Shown: one piece after another, positions 18,233-28,044 of the stretch | How positions within the stretch are numbered: position 1 is the stretch's first letter | Layout of the letters: each line of letters begins with the position of its first letter | Notes under the pieces: generated by a model | Seen by the model: the letters and a program-made list of their open reading frames with translations, nothing else | What the model was told of the DNA's origin: nothing | Database searches by the model: none | Assembly (NCBI RefSeq): GCF_025452235.1 | Contig: NZ_CP104965.1 | Location: forward strand, 2,538,501 to 2,602,500 | Source: Devosia neptuniae | GTDB lineage: Bacteria > Pseudomonadota > Alphaproteobacteria > Rhizobiales > Devosiaceae | Direction of reading: 5' to 3' | Length of the DNA: 64,000 nucleotides | Made by a program: the position numbers and the translations under genes

Positions 18233-19417
18233 ATGGATATCCGTCTCATCTGGCTGGCAGTTGGCACGTTCGCGATCGGCGTCGAGAGCTTTGCCGTACC
18301 GAGCCTGTTGCCGCAAATCGCCGATTCCACCGGCGTCAGCCTGACCCAGGCTGGCTATCTGGTGATTGCCTTTGCGCTGGCCAATGCCTTCGGCTCGCCC
18401 GTGTTGGCGGCTTTGACCGGCACGGCCGACCGGCGGCGGACCCTGACGATCACTGCGCTGGTCTTCTCGCTGGGGGCGATTGGCGCGGCATTCTCGCGGG
18501 GCTATTTCGACCTGATGGCGGCCCGCATCGTGATGGCTTTTGCCGCCGGGCTTTATACGGCAACGGCGCAGGCAACCGGGGTGGCGATCTCGTCGGCCGA
18601 TCACCGGGCGCGGGCTATTTCGGTCATCGTTGGCGGCACGACCATGGCAGTGGCGTTCGGCGCGCCGCTGGGGGCGCTGGTGGCGGGCTTCGTTGGATGG
18701 CGCGGCAGCTATGGGATGGTGGCGCTGTTCGGCATTATCGCGGCGGCCTCGATCTGGGTCATGCTGCCGGCGGGATTGCGTGGCGCCCAGTTGAGCCTGC
18801 GTCAACGCGTTGCGGCGGTGGCGTTGCCCGGCGTTCCGGGCGCATTGCTGACCACCTGGCTCAACCTGGCGGGTGCCTTTACCGTGATCATTTATCTTGC
18901 GGTGGTGACCACCCGGTCGATGGGATTGGCGCCAGAACTGGTGCCGGCGGTGTTGCTGGCCTTTGGCATCGGTGCGGCGTTTGGCAATGCGGCGGGCGGG
19001 CAATTGGCGGACCGGATCGGTGCGCGGCCGACGGTGATTGCGGCGGCGGCGCTGAACGCCGTGATGCTGGTGGCGATCTCGCTGGTGGCGCATTTGCCGG
19101 GCGGCATGGTTGGGCCGGCATTCTTCGTGCTGATCTTGGCCTGGGGCGCGACGGGCTGGGCCTTTCCGCCGGCACAGTCGAGCTATCTTCTGGGCCTGGC
19201 GCCCAATAGCGCGCCGCTAGTGCTCTCGCTCAATGCTTCGGCGCTCTATCTGGGCATTGCCAGTGGGTCGCTGATTGCGGGGCTGGTGCTGCAATTCGGC
19301 ACGGTGAATGATCTGGGTTGGGTCGGTGCGACACTGCCGGCGCTGGCATTGGTGGGCATCGGGTTGTCGGCAATCCGGCGGCATGAGGCACGCCCCAGCA
19401 TGGCGCGCCTGGGTTAG
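18233..19417 (+). CDS. MFS transporter (DHA1 type), divergent from ArsR regulator
   Basis: A 394-residue, about 12-helix inner-membrane transporter starting MDIRLIWLAVGTFAIGVESF. MFS motif A is seen as ALTGTADRRRTLT after helix 2, with a second copy GGQLADRIGARPT in the C-terminal half. It is probably a proton-driven exporter of drugs or metabolites. AAGGA lies 9-13 bases before ATG 18233. The in-frame ATG at 18182 lies inside the operator region and is unlikely. Regulation by the divergent ArsR protein is inferred from gene arrangement and the twin repeats. Confidence 0.92.
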   Translation: MDIRLIWLAVGTFAIGVESFAVPSLLPQIADSTGVSLTQAGYLVIAFALANAFGSPVLAALTGTADRRRTLTITALVFSLGAIGAAFSRGYFDLMAARIVMAFAAGLYTATAQATGVAISSADHRARAISVIVGGTTMAVAFGAPLGALVAGFVGWRGSYGMVALFGIIAAASIWVMLPAGLRGAQLSLRQRVAAVALPGVPGALLTTWLNLAGAFTVIIYLAVVTTRSMGLAPELVPAVLLAFGIGAAFGNAAGGQLADRIGARPTVIAAAALNAVMLVAISLVAHLPGGMVGPAFFVLILAWGATGWAFPPAQSSYLLGLAPNSAPLVLSLNASALYLGIASGSLIAGLVLQFGTVNDLGWVGATLPALALVGIGLSAIRRHEARPSMARLG

Positions 19418-19423
19418 TTCCTC

Positions 19424-20956
19424 TTAACGCCGCTTCGGACTAAGCAGCCGGGCAATGCCGAGTACCGTTACCGCGATCAGGATCGGGGCGGCGGCGAGTA
19501 CGGATTGCACGGCCAGAAGGGCGCCCGCGCCAGCCCACATGATCGAGGCGAAGGCTTCGCAGAGGGTGGCGGCGCGGGAGGCGACCTGGCGGCGGCGGAA
19601 CATGGAGCGGCGCGCGACGACGCGGAACCAGAGCTGGATGGCGGTGGCCGAGCCCGACGCCAACCCCGCGCAGAGGGCGGTGATGGCAGCGATATAGAGC
19701 GACGACAGCGCCAGCATGGCGATCAGCGGGATCAATATCACAGCGATGACGATGAGCACCGCTTCGATCTTGGCGACCAGGACGGAGCGGGGGCTGACCG
19801 GGGCTGTTACCACCAGATCGTGCGCGTCCTCGCCCGAGATGGCGAGCCAGGCGAGACCTCCGGCCAATTGTCCGGCGGCCATGACGAGCACGGGCACCAC
19901 CACCACATTGGCGCCGGCGATGTCGCCATAGTTGATCCACAGCATCAGGGCGGGCGGCAGCAGGTAAAGGATCTGCATCAGCGTTTGTGACAGCAGCCAC
20001 GGATCGCGTTGCAGCAACCGCCATTCCTTGCGGCGCAACACCTGGCGCTGCGAAGCGGGGCGGAAACTGACCGCGCGCGGATTGCGGCGGCTGCGGATAT
20101 GGCTGAGGCCGGTGGCCGAAATGGCGTGGCGACCGTAGCTCGAAGCGGTGAGCGCGAGGACGATGCCGAGCGCGCCGAAGCCGACGGCCATGACGATGGC
20201 GAGATCGGGCAGATCGCCCATGGCGGCGCGGGCCGGAATCCAGAATGCGCTGTCGAGCGCCGGCGCCATGGCGACGACATCGGCTGATTGGAACAGGGTG
20301 AAACGGGAGAGGCTGCCATAATGCAGGATGGCGGCGGCTTGAATGCCGATGACAAAACCGGCGCCGACAATGGCCGCGATGATCTGGGCGACGAGGCGGG
20401 CGCGCTTGTGGCCGACAAAGCGGAACAGCAGGATGGCGGCGCCGACCGCCAAGGCCGTGGCGAGCGCTCCGGCAGCGGCCAGCACGCCATAGCCGGCTAG
20501 CCAGCGGGGGCCATCGAGCAGGGTCAGCATATTGATCAGAGGGCTCGCGAGCAGCGCCGCCAGCAGGGTGGTGGAGAGGGCGACCGAGCCAGTGCGGACC
20601 GCAAAGAGGCGGCGCGAGGAGGCGGGGGAGGAGAGGATGAGGTCGAGGTCGGAGCGGGCGTAGTAGACGCGGGTCACTGCCTCCAGGGCCTGGGACAGCA
20701 TGACCGACCAGAACAGCGCGCCGCTGCCGACCAGCATGACCAGGGTTGGTTTGTCGGGTGCAATGCCGTGGTTCAGCCAGGGGCGGACGAGGCCAAAGGC
20801 CAATAGGTGAAACAGCAGCAAGGCCACGGCGATGACGATGGCGACGCCGACACCGCGGGCGCGGCGGCCGCCGGTCATCATGGCCACCCATTCCCGCCAG
20901 GCCAGGTTCAACTCGTGGCGGGCAAACCAGCCGAGGGTCGCCGGTTGGGCGCTCAT
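19424..20956 (-). CDS. ABC transporter permease
   Basis: A 510-residue integral membrane protein with many hydrophobic segments, e.g. GVAIVIAVALLLFHLLAFGL, LVMLVGSGALFWSVMLSQAL and VLIVIAVILIPLIAMLALS. A signature region YYARSDLDLILSSPASSRRLF is typical of ABC-2-like permeases of unknown substrate. Its start overlaps the stop of the ATPase gene by 4 bases (ATGA), so they are translationally coupled and form one exporter. Confidence 0.87.
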   Translation of the reverse strand: MSAQPATLGWFARHELNLAWREWVAMMTGGRRARGVGVAIVIAVALLLFHLLAFGLVRPWLNHGIAPDKPTLVMLVGSGALFWSVMLSQALEAVTRVYYARSDLDLILSSPASSRRLFAVRTGSVALSTTLLAALLASPLINMLTLLDGPRWLAGYGVLAAAGALATALAVGAAILLFRFVGHKRARLVAQIIAAIVGAGFVIGIQAAAILHYGSLSRFTLFQSADVVAMAPALDSAFWIPARAAMGDLPDLAIVMAVGFGALGIVLALTASSYGRHAISATGLSHIRSRRNPRAVSFRPASQRQVLRRKEWRLLQRDPWLLSQTLMQILYLLPPALMLWINYGDIAGANVVVVPVLVMAAGQLAGGLAWLAISGEDAHDLVVTAPVSPRSVLVAKIEAVLIVIAVILIPLIAMLALSSLYIAAITALCAGLASGSATAIQLWFRVVARRSMFRRRQVASRAATLCEAFASIMWAGAGALLAVQSVLAAAPILIAVTVLGIARLLSPKRR

Positions 20957-21705
20957 GCGGCGGCGGCCGCGGCTTCGCCTTGAGCGACCAGATCTAAGAA
21001 GATTTCTTCGAGGCTGGTTTCGCGCCCGATGCGGGTGCGCAATTCGGCCAGCGTGCCCTCGGCAATCAGCTTGCCTTGGGCAATGACGCCGATGCGTTCG
21101 GCCATGCGCTCGGCGACTTCCAGAATATGGGTTGTCATGATCACCGTGACGCCGTCGCGCACCTTGCCGAGCAGCACGTCCTTGACCTGCCGGGCCGAGC
21201 CGGCGTCGAGGCCGGTCAGCGGTTCGTCGAGAATGATCAGCTTTGGCTCATGCACCAGCGCACCGGCCAGCGCCACTTTTTGCAACGTGCCCTTGGAAAA
21301 GCCGCCGCAGAGTTCATCGGCGTGTGGGCCCAGGCCCAGCCAATCGATGAGATCGAGGGCGCGTTGCCTTGCGGTCGTGGCGTCGATCTGCCAGAGGCCT
21401 GCGACGAATTCGAGATATTCGAGCGGGGTGAGCCGGTCATAGACCATGGGTTCGTCCGACACCCAGGCGACAATGCGCTTGGCGGCGATGGGGTCGCGGC
21501 GGGCATCGATGCCGAAGATGGAGATTTGCCCCTCATCGGGCTGCAGCAGCCCGGCAACCATGCGCAGAATGGTGGTTTTGCCCGCGCCATTGGGGCCGAG
21601 CAGGGCGTAGAATTCGCCCGCCCGGACATTGAGTGCCAAATCGGTGACCACCGGCCGATCAAAGCGTTTGGAGAGGCTGGAGATGGCGAGGGCAGGGACG
21701 GACAT
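20953..21705 (-). CDS. ABC transporter ATP-binding protein
   Basis: A 250-residue ATPase: Walker A LLGPNGAGKTTIL (about residues 36-48), Q-loop WVSDEPMVYDRLT, a divergent signature GGFSKGTLQKVAL, Walker B LIILDEPLTGLD and switch His in IMTTHILEVAE. It is a CcmA/NatA-like exporter subunit that energises the overlapping permease gene. Substrate unknown. The tail is a run of alanines. Confidence 0.95.
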   Translation of the reverse strand: MSVPALAISSLSKRFDRPVVTDLALNVRAGEFYALLGPNGAGKTTILRMVAGLLQPDEGQISIFGIDARRDPIAAKRIVAWVSDEPMVYDRLTPLEYLEFVAGLWQIDATTARQRALDLIDWLGLGPHADELCGGFSKGTLQKVALAGALVHEPKLIILDEPLTGLDAGSARQVKDVLLGKVRDGVTVIMTTHILEVAERMAERIGVIAQGKLIAEGTLAELRTRIGRETSLEEIFLDLVAQGEAAAAAA

Positions 21706-21956
21706 GGGCTCGCTCCGGGAAATCCGGAATAGAGACTATCCGGCCAGCCCTTTCCTCGCGGTGAATCGGCAGCGTTAAAGATTATCCTTGTTGGACACTC
21801 GATTGCTGCAACGCCGCCTTGCACAAAGCGGCATTGCTGGGTGGCGCGCTGACATTTTAGTGTCGAGGTGAACCGCAGCCTCGTCTGCGGGCATCCCACA
21901 TTGCTGACGGCAACGGCCCAATGCGCCGAGCCCTTGCGTCTGCCGGAGTATTTGCC

Positions 21957-23183
21957 GTGACCGATTCTTCCCGCCCCTCTGTCGGGCTCGGCTCGCTGTC
22001 CACCAAGCTGGCGATCTTTGCCATGGCGATTGGCGCCTTTGGCATCGGCACGGGTGAATTTGCGATCATGGGGCTGTTGCCAAATCTGGCGGGCGATCTG
22101 CGGATTTCCGAACCCGAGGCGGGGCACGTGATCAGCGCCTATGCGTTTGGCGTGGTAGTGGGGGCGCCGTTGATCGCCATCCTGTTCGCCAAAGTGCCGC
22201 GCAAGCCGCTGATGCTGGGGCTTATGGCGCTGTTTGCGCTGGGCAATTTCGGCAGCGCCGCGGCGCCCGATTATCTGTCGCTGATTGCGCTGCGCTTCGT
22301 CAGCGGGCTGCCGCACGGCGCCTATTTCGGCATTGTCGCTCTGGTGGCGGCCTCCATGGTCGATGTCGGCTATCGCGCCCGCGCCGTGGGCCGGGTGATG
22401 CTGGGGCTGACCATTGCTACGCTGATCGGCATGCCGATGGCGACCTGGCTGGGCCAATATATGGGCTGGCGGCCGACCTTTACCGGCGTGGGCATTGTCG
22501 GCGTGCTGGCGCTGGTGATGATCGCGCGGTTTGCGCCCATGGTGGCGTTGGCCGATGGGGCGAGCCCGCTGCGTGAATTGAGTGCGCTCAAGCGCCCGCA
22601 GGTTTGGCTGACGCTGGCGATCAGCGCCGTTGGCTGCGGCGGGATGTTTGCGGTGTTTACCTATGTGGTGCCGCTGCTGACCGAGGTGACGGGTATTCCC
22701 ATGGTCTGGGTGCCGCTGGTGTTGGCGCTGTTCGGCGTCGGCATGACACTGGGCAATATTCTGGGCGCCTATATGGCCGACAAGGCGCTGATGGCGACGA
22801 TTGGCGGCATGCTGGCCTTCAATGTTGTCAGCCTGGCGATCATTCCGTTCACGGCGCAATTCTGGCTGACGGCCTCGATCAGCGTGCTGCTGGTAGGCTT
22901 TACCGTGGCCATCGGGACCGCGCTGCAGACCCGGCTGATGGATGTGGCGGCCGAAGGCCAGACGCTGGCGGCGACGCTCAACCATGCGGCGTTCAACATG
23001 GCCAATGCGCTGGGGGCGCTGCTGGGCGGGTTGGCGATTTCGGCGGGTTATGGCTGGGGATCGACCGGGGTGGTCGGGGCGATCATGGCCGTTGGCGGGC
23101 TGATCCTGTTCTTCATCTCGCTGGCGCTGGACCGCAAGACGCAGCGCTGGGAGCCGCTGGATGTGGTGGCGGAAGCCGCCTGA
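21957..23183 (+). CDS. MFS transporter (AraJ/chloramphenicol-resistance-like DHA1)
   Basis: A 408-residue, 12-helix transporter with FAMAIGAFGIGTGEFAIMGL in helix 1 and LPHGAYFGIVALVAASMVD in helix 4, typical for the arabinose efflux/chloramphenicol resistance subgroup. GTG 21957 is chosen as start because GGAG lies 9-12 bases upstream; an in-frame ATG at 21921 is possible. It is followed by a bidirectional terminator. The very long frame on the opposite strand through this gene is an artefact. Confidence 0.9.
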   Translation: MTDSSRPSVGLGSLSTKLAIFAMAIGAFGIGTGEFAIMGLLPNLAGDLRISEPEAGHVISAYAFGVVVGAPLIAILFAKVPRKPLMLGLMALFALGNFGSAAAPDYLSLIALRFVSGLPHGAYFGIVALVAASMVDVGYRARAVGRVMLGLTIATLIGMPMATWLGQYMGWRPTFTGVGIVGVLALVMIARFAPMVALADGASPLRELSALKRPQVWLTLAISAVGCGGMFAVFTYVVPLLTEVTGIPMVWVPLVLALFGVGMTLGNILGAYMADKALMATIGGMLAFNVVSLAIIPFTAQFWLTASISVLLVGFTVAIGTALQTRLMDVAAEGQTLAATLNHAAFNMANALGALLGGLAISAGYGWGSTGVVGAIMAVGGLILFFISLALDRKTQRWEPLDVVAEAA

Positions 23184-23199
23184 AACTAACATCGTTGCA

Positions 23200-23243
23200 A
23201 AAATTTGCAGCCGCCCAGACGCAAGTCCGGGCGGCTGTTTGTT
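23200..23243. terminator. bidirectional terminator between MFS gene and ohr
   Basis: CAGCCGCCC (23208-23216) pairs with GGGCGGCTG (23229-23237) around a 12-base loop. TTTGTT follows on the plus strand and CAAATTTTTG on the minus strand, serving the converging MFS and ohr genes. Confidence 0.85.
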
Positions 23244-23244
23244 A

Positions 23245-23673
23245 TCAGGCGACGCTGAGCTTGACCTCGATATTGCCGCGCGTGGCATTGGAATAGGGGC
23301 AGACCTGGTGGGCTTTTTCGACCAGGGCCAGGGCCGCTTCATGGTCCATGCCGGGAATGGTGACTTCGAGCGCGACGGCGATGCCGAAGCCGATGCCATT
23401 GGCGTTTTCGCCGAAGGAGACGGCAGCATTGATGCTGGTTTCGTCGGGAACCTTGATCTTTTCGCCGCGGGCGACGGCCTTGATGGCGCCAAGGAAGCAA
23501 GCCGAATAGCCGGCGGCAAAGAGCTGTTCCGGATTGGTGCCCGGGCCGCCATTGCCGCCCATTTCCTTGGGCGTATCGAGGGTGATCGACAGGCGGCCGT
23601 CATCGGTGGCGCTGGTGCCGGTGCGCCCGCCAGTGGAGGTGGCGTGGGCGGTGTAGATGGCTGATTTGATCAT
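23245..23673 (-). CDS. ohr: organic hydroperoxide resistance protein
   Basis: A 142-residue OsmC/Ohr-fold thiol peroxidase that reduces organic and fatty-acid hydroperoxides using lipoylated proteins. The two catalytic cysteines are in GYSACFLGA (about residue 60) and HQVCPYSNATRGN (about residue 124), and the catalytic Arg region is in the N-terminal TGGRTGTS stretch. It is divergent from ohrR, with a perfect inverted repeat between them. Confidence 0.96.
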   Translation of the reverse strand: MIKSAIYTAHATSTGGRTGTSATDDGRLSITLDTPKEMGGNGGPGTNPEQLFAAGYSACFLGAIKAVARGEKIKVPDETSINAAVSFGENANGIGFGIAVALEVTIPGMDHEAALALVEKAHQVCPYSNATRGNIEVKLSVA

Positions 23674-23703
23674 TTTGGGTCTCCTTGGATGAGGATACAT
23701 AGC

Positions 23704-23722
23704 GCGCAATTGAATTTTGCGC
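23704..23722. promoter_or_regulatory. probable OhrR operator
   Basis: GCGCAA-TTGAATT-TTGCGC is an inverted repeat with 6-bp arms, placed 31 bases upstream of the ohr start, in the ohr-ohrR intergenic region. Position and palindromic form fit an OhrR binding site covering the ohr promoter. Confidence 0.6.
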
Positions 23723-23763
23723 AATCTAATTTATCGTGATACACTCGCAACGATGGTTGTGGA

Positions 23764-24219
23764 ATGGAGACTGGCGTGACCGAGAAACCGGACCTGCTCA
23801 AGCTGGATTCGATGCTGTGCTTTGCCGTCTATGCGGCCGGGCACGCTTTCACGCGATTCTACAAGCCGCGGCTGGATGCGCTGGGGCTGACCTATCCGCA
23901 ATATTTGGTGTTCCTGGTGCTGTGGGAAGGCGACGGGCTGACCGTCAAGGCACTGGGGGAACGGCTGTTGCTGGATTCGGGCACGATCACCCCGCTGCTC
24001 AAGCGGCTGGAGGCGCGCGGGCTGGTCGAGCGGCGGCGCGATGCCGAGGACGAGCGGCAGGTGCGGGTCTTGCTGACCGAGGCGGGGCGGGCGCTGCGGG
24101 AGCAGGCGCAGAGCATCCCGCTGGCGGTGGGCAAGGCGAGCGGGCTCAGTATGGACGGCGCCGATGCGCTGCGGCGCGAGCTGGTGAGCCTGCGGGAGCG
24201 GCTGGACGGGATTGAGTGA
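23764..24219 (+). CDS. ohrR: MarR-family peroxide-sensing repressor OhrR
   Basis: A 151-residue winged-helix repressor. The peroxide-sensing Cys is in LLKLDSMLCFAVYAA (about residue 19) at the family position. The DNA-binding region is LLLDSGTITPLLKRLEARGLV, with the wing RRRDAEDERQVRVLLTE. Organic peroxides oxidise the Cys and release ohr. Two starts are possible: ATG 23764 or GTG 23776; the latter has GGAG 7-10 bases upstream. Confidence 0.93.
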   Translation: METGVTEKPDLLKLDSMLCFAVYAAGHAFTRFYKPRLDALGLTYPQYLVFLVLWEGDGLTVKALGERLLLDSGTITPLLKRLEARGLVERRRDAEDERQVRVLLTEAGRALREQAQSIPLAVGKASGLSMDGADALRRELVSLRERLDGIE

Positions 24220-24354
24220 GGGCCTTGCGGGAGTCGCCGGCCGCAAGGTCAGGTTTGGTGTTTTGAGAATTGGTGGCATCGCTCCCCCTTTGTGGGCATC
24301 TTATGGCCCCGTGAGGACGGAGGGGATAACTTATCGACCTGGTGGGGGTGCTGG

Positions 24355-24398
24355 TGCCACGACCTCGTGGTTCGACAAGCTCACCATGAGGTCTACTG
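24355..24398. repeat. family A palindromic repeat, half copy 3
   Basis: Only one half is present: GCCACGACCTCGTGGTTCGAC followed by AAGCTCACCATGAGGTCTAC. It lies between ohrR and the terminator of the nucleotidase gene. The opposite half is missing. Confidence 0.75.
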
Positions 24399-24413
24399 AA
24401 ACGCGGCTCCGGT

Positions 24414-24446
24414 AAGAAGAAAGACCGGTCTTGGCGACCGGCCTTT
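24414..24446 (-). terminator. terminator of the nucleotidase gene
   Basis: CCGGTC (24425-24430) pairs with GACCGG (24436-24441), extended by AAAG/CTTT with one mismatch. On the minus strand the stem is followed by TTTCTTCTT. It lies about 10 bases past the stop of the gene ending at 24456. Confidence 0.75.
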
Positions 24447-24455
24447 CGGATCGGA

Positions 24456-26432
24456 TCAGAGCGTGATGCGGTAGATGCCGAAGCCGTCGGAATTGGTGTT
24501 GCCGGTGGCTTCGATTTTTATCGCGGTGACGTCGTCGACATAGTTGGCGGCTTTGGGGCCGGTGGCGAAGAGGACGCTGGTGCCGGGGATGGGGGCGAGC
24601 GACCAATTGCTATCGGCCTTGGGGTCGATGGTGCCGTTTTCCACGATATAGCGGACGATGATGTCGCGATTGGTATCGGGACCCTTGAACACGATCACGT
24701 CGGGGCCGATGCCGGGGAAGGTGCCGCCGCCGCCGGCGCGGTAATTGTTGGTGGCGACGACGAACTTCTGAGCCGGATCGATCGGCTTGCCGTCATACAT
24801 CAGCTCGACGATGCGGCTGGCGTCCGGGTTGGGCTCGGCCTTGCCGTCGGAGGAGAAGCGGGAGGGCTGGGTCAGGTCGATCTTATAGGTGACGCCGTCA
24901 ATCACGTCGAAATTGTAGGACGGGAAATCGGGATTGATCAGTTCGGCATCGGTGGAGCCGGCCTCGATCTGGTTGAAGATGCCGGCGGAGCGCTCGAGCC
25001 AGTTCTTCACATCGGCGCCGGTGATGACCACGGCCTGGATAGTGTTGGGGTAGAGGTAGAGATCGGCCACATTCTTGATGGCGACGGGGCCGACGGGGAC
25101 GTCGGTGTAATAATCGGGGCCGCCACGGCCGCCGGCCTTGAAGGGGGCAGCGGCCGACAGGATCGGCAGGCTTTCCCATTCGGTGCCCTTCATCATCTGC
25201 TCGATATACCAGGTCTGGGCCTGGCTCACGACCTGGACGGACGGATCATCGGCCACGAGAGCGAAGTAGGAATAGAGCGGAGCGGCGGTTTCCCCGACCG
25301 GGCGGCGGATATATTCGAGGGTTTCGTCGTGATCGGCCTGGGCGGCGGCGGAGACTTCGGCTTCGTTTTCGACCAAAGCGTGGACCTTGCCCTCGACGCG
25401 CTCGGAAATCGGGCGGGCTTCGGAGGTGTGGGAGGCGATGGTCCATTTGCCGTCGGCGTCCTGCTCGAGCAGCAGATCGATCAGGCCCATATGGCTGCCC
25501 CAGAAGCCGGCCATGACGGCAGGCTTGCCGTTGAGGGTGCCGGCGGTGATATCAGCGCCTTCGACGCCTTCATAATCGGGGCCGGGGAAGACCAGATGCT
25601 GGTGGCCGGTGAGGACGACGTCGATGCCGTCAATGGCAGCGAGCTGGAGCGAGGCGTTTTCGGCGCCATTGGTCTGGTCGGGGGCGATGCCGGAATGGGA
25701 GAGGGCGATGATGATATCGGCGCCTTCCTGCTTCATCTTGGGCACATAGGCGGTCGCGGTTTCAACGATATCGCGGGTGCTGACCTTGCCGGTGAGGTGG
25801 GTAGCGTCCCAGGTCATGATCTGGGGCGGCAGGAAGCCGATCAGGCCGACCTTGATGGTCTTGGTGGCACCAGAGCCGTCGACCAGCTGTTTTTCGACGA
25901 TCAGATAGGGCTTGATATAGGTGGTGTCGCTGAGCGCGTCGGCGGCCAGTTCACCCTTGACCAGATTGGCCGAAACGAAGGGGAAGGTGGCGCCGGCCAG
26001 GGCCTTGTCGAGGTATTCGAGGCCATAATTGAATTCGTGATTGCCCAGGGTGGCGGCTTCATAGCCCAGGGTATTCATGGCGGCGATGATGGGGTGCACA
26101 TTGCCGTCCAGGCCCTTTTCATAGGCGATGTAATCGCCCATCGGATTGCCCTGGATGATGTCGCCATTGTCGATCAGCATGGAATTGCCCGCTTCCGCGC
26201 GGATCGCTTCGATAATGGAGGCCGTACGCGCCAGGCCCATCGTGTCATTGGGGGCATCGGCATAATAATCATAGGCGAACACGGCGACGTGCAGGTCGGT
26301 GGTTTCCATGATGCGCAGATGGGCCTGATTGGCCTGGGCACTGGTGGCAAAAGGATGCATCGCGGCCATGGCCCCCAGACTCGCCGAACCGGCGAGGAAT
26401 GTGCGTCGCGACAGTCTTGGCAGGAAATTCAT
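24456..26432 (-). CDS. exported 2',3'-cyclic-nucleotide 2'-phosphodiesterase / 3'-nucleotidase (CpdB-like)
   Basis: A periplasmic metallophosphatase that scavenges nucleotides, 658 residues. The N-terminus has a twin-arginine signal (LSRRTFLAG, about residues 7-15). Metallophosphoesterase motifs follow: [11 protein letters not shown] (DxH), [25 protein letters not shown] and TGHQHLV. The C-terminal 5'-nucleotidase domain has [17 protein letters not shown] and the substrate-stacking region. The start at 26432 is set by AGGGAG upstream and the Tat motif. Tat export with folded metal centre is plausible. Confidence 0.93.
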   Translation of the reverse strand: MNFLPRLSRRTFLAGSASLGAMAAMHPFATSAQANQAHLRIMETTDLHVAVFAYDYYADAPNDTMGLARTASIIEAIRAEAGNSMLIDNGDIIQGNPMGDYIAYEKGLDGNVHPIIAAMNTLGYEAATLGNHEFNYGLEYLDKALAGATFPFVSANLVKGELAADALSDTTYIKPYLIVEKQLVDGSGATKTIKVGLIGFLPPQIMTWDATHLTGKVSTRDIVETATAYVPKMKQEGADIIIALSHSGIAPDQTNGAENASLQLAAIDGIDVVLTGHQHLVFPGPDYEGVEGADITAGTLNGKPAVMAGFWGSHMGLIDLLLEQDADGKWTIASHTSEARPISERVEGKVHALVENEAEVSAAAQADHDETLEYIRRPVGETAAPLYSYFALVADDPSVQVVSQAQTWYIEQMMKGTEWESLPILSAAAPFKAGGRGGPDYYTDVPVGPVAIKNVADLYLYPNTIQAVVITGADVKNWLERSAGIFNQIEAGSTDAELINPDFPSYNFDVIDGVTYKIDLTQPSRFSSDGKAEPNPDASRIVELMYDGKPIDPAQKFVVATNNYRAGGGGTFPGIGPDVIVFKGPDTNRDIIVRYIVENGTIDPKADSNWSLAPIPGTSVLFATGPKAANYVDDVTAIKIEATGNTNSDGFGIYRITL

Positions 26433-27027
26433 TATCCGTCTCCCTTGGGCATTCACTGATGAACTGAAATCAGCTCGGGGGCTGCTGGCTCCCGCGCAGC
26501 CGGAGTGGTCCGGCGAATTTACTAGGTACGCTCATGCCGCTGGCAGGTGACGTTGCCATGACAGGACGGCGGCCAAGCTAGGAAACTTTGACCGGTTGGT
26601 CAATTTATGACGGTGGGGTGGATGAGGAATTTTTGGGGGTGGTTTGGAGGCTGGCAATTGTCAGCAAAGCCCGTTGCCAAATGCCCGCTGCTGGACAGCC
26701 GAAAACGCCGCCCGGCCCTGTGGCGTCGCGGTTGCACGGTAACGGGCGGCCTTTGACTCGAGCCAGTTTAGTCTAGGGGAGCCAAAGGCCGCCCGTCACG
26801 ATCCGCTTTTGTGCAGGTCCGGTTCAGGCGGTACCATTCTTGCAGGTCCGGCTGCCGAGTTTCCAACCCCACTGGACAGGCGCCCCCATCCCACGGTCAC
26901 CCCGCCCGGCCCTGCGTGGGGACCGGTGACTGGCGGGATGGGGAGATAGTGACATGCGTCCAACGGGGCGGGGATAAGTTTTTTGCGAGGGCGATGAGGC
27001 GGACGCTAATTGGCGGTGATGGTGGCC
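26433..27027. other. 595-base region without a recognised gene, with a long inverted repeat
   Basis: The right flank of the nucleotidase gene holds its promoter. Further right, ACGGGCGGCCTTTG (26742-26755) and CAAAGGCCGCCCGT (26783-26796) form a perfect 14-bp inverted repeat around 27 bases. The words TGCAGGTCCGG and CGCCCGGCCCTG each occur twice nearby. Open frames here (26588-26776, 26811-27122) resemble nothing known. Confidence 0.55.
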
Positions 27028-27936
27028 TTACAGCGCTCCCGCGCCGGCGCGCCGGACCAGTTCGTCCACCACTATTCGGACCCTGGGGAGCATGGCGCGG
27101 GTTGCGGGCCAAACGGCGTTGAATGGGGATCGCACCTGGCAGTGATCGGGCAGCACGACGACCAGTTCATTCCGCTCGATACTGGCCTGGACCAATGACT
27201 GGGGCATTTGACACAAGCCGAAGCCGGCCAGCGCCATTGCAATGACGACTTCACCGTCACTGGCTTGATGCGTGGCCGGCGGGTCAAAGGACAGGATGCG
27301 ATTTTTCTCATCGACAAAGCGCCAGGAGGCTGGCCGGTCAGGCCGGCTCCCCAGAATGCAGGCGTGACGGTGCAGGTCACTCAGACCGACCGGCATGCCA
27401 GACGCTTCCAGATAGCTCGGCGCCGCACAGAGCAGGAGGCGCTGCGATCCGAGCGGCCGGGCAGCGATATCGGCGCGATCCGGGAGTTCTCCGAACCGCA
27501 GGCACAGATCTACCCCTTCTTCCACGGGATCGATGATCCGATCCGAAAAGCTCGCGGCCAGGCGCAGGTCGGGATGGGCCCTCAGGATATCCAGCAGGAT
27601 CGGCATGGCGACCCGACGGCCAAATGCCGCCGGCATGTCCACCCGGAGTATACCGCGCACCGTGCTTGCTCTCGAGCGGGCAAAATCCTCCGCTGACCGC
27701 AGCTGATCAATGGCGGCCTCGGCTTGCTGGAGATAGGCAGCGCCTTCCGGCGTCAGCGACAGCCGCCGCGTGGTGCGATGCAGCAGCTTGACGCCAAGTC
27801 GGCTTTCCAGCTGCGCTACCGATTTGGCGGTCGCCGACTTGGTAATGCCCAACCGGGCAGCCGCCGCAGTGAACGAGCCGGATTTTACCGCATTGATGAA
27901 GATTTCGACGCCAGCGAAAGTGTTGGTGAGAGCCAT
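27028..27936 (-). CDS. LysR-family transcriptional regulator, divergent from the ene-reductase
   Basis: A 302-residue regulator with N-terminal winged helix (FAGVEIFINAVKSGSFTAAAARLGITKSA, residues about 6-34; SVAQLESRLGVKLLHRTTR) and a type 2 periplasmic-binding-like effector domain (GILRVDMPAAFGRRVAMPIL). It belongs to the group often found beside oxidoreductases. ATG 27936 has GAGG at a good distance; upstream in-frame starts at 27957 and 28029 are less suited. Divergent from the old yellow enzyme gene with 108 bases between starts, so it probably controls it. Confidence 0.93.
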   Translation of the reverse strand: MALTNTFAGVEIFINAVKSGSFTAAAARLGITKSATAKSVAQLESRLGVKLLHRTTRRLSLTPEGAAYLQQAEAAIDQLRSAEDFARSRASTVRGILRVDMPAAFGRRVAMPILLDILRAHPDLRLAASFSDRIIDPVEEGVDLCLRFGELPDRADIAARPLGSQRLLLCAAPSYLEASGMPVGLSDLHRHACILGSRPDRPASWRFVDEKNRILSFDPPATHQASDGEVVIAMALAGFGLCQMPQSLVQASIERNELVVVLPDHCQVRSPFNAVWPATRAMLPRVRIVVDELVRRAGAGAL

Positions 27937-28044
27937 CTGCAGCGCCTCGATTGACATCCTCAAGTCTACGATCTGACGATCTGAAGCGCAATTGTCTCCG
28001 GAGCTTCGCGCGGCCATATGTGCTCTCAATCCCAGGAGTTGCAG

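Noticed and set aside
21237..23603. A 788-residue minus-strand frame through the ABC ATPase, MFS and ohr genes
   Set aside because: It crosses three well-supported genes in other frames and is rich in Arg/His/Gln as typical antisense readings are.
26811..27122. A 103-residue frame in the gene-free region
   Set aside because: It overlaps the end of the LysR gene, has atypical Arg/Gly/Pro composition and no ribosome site.
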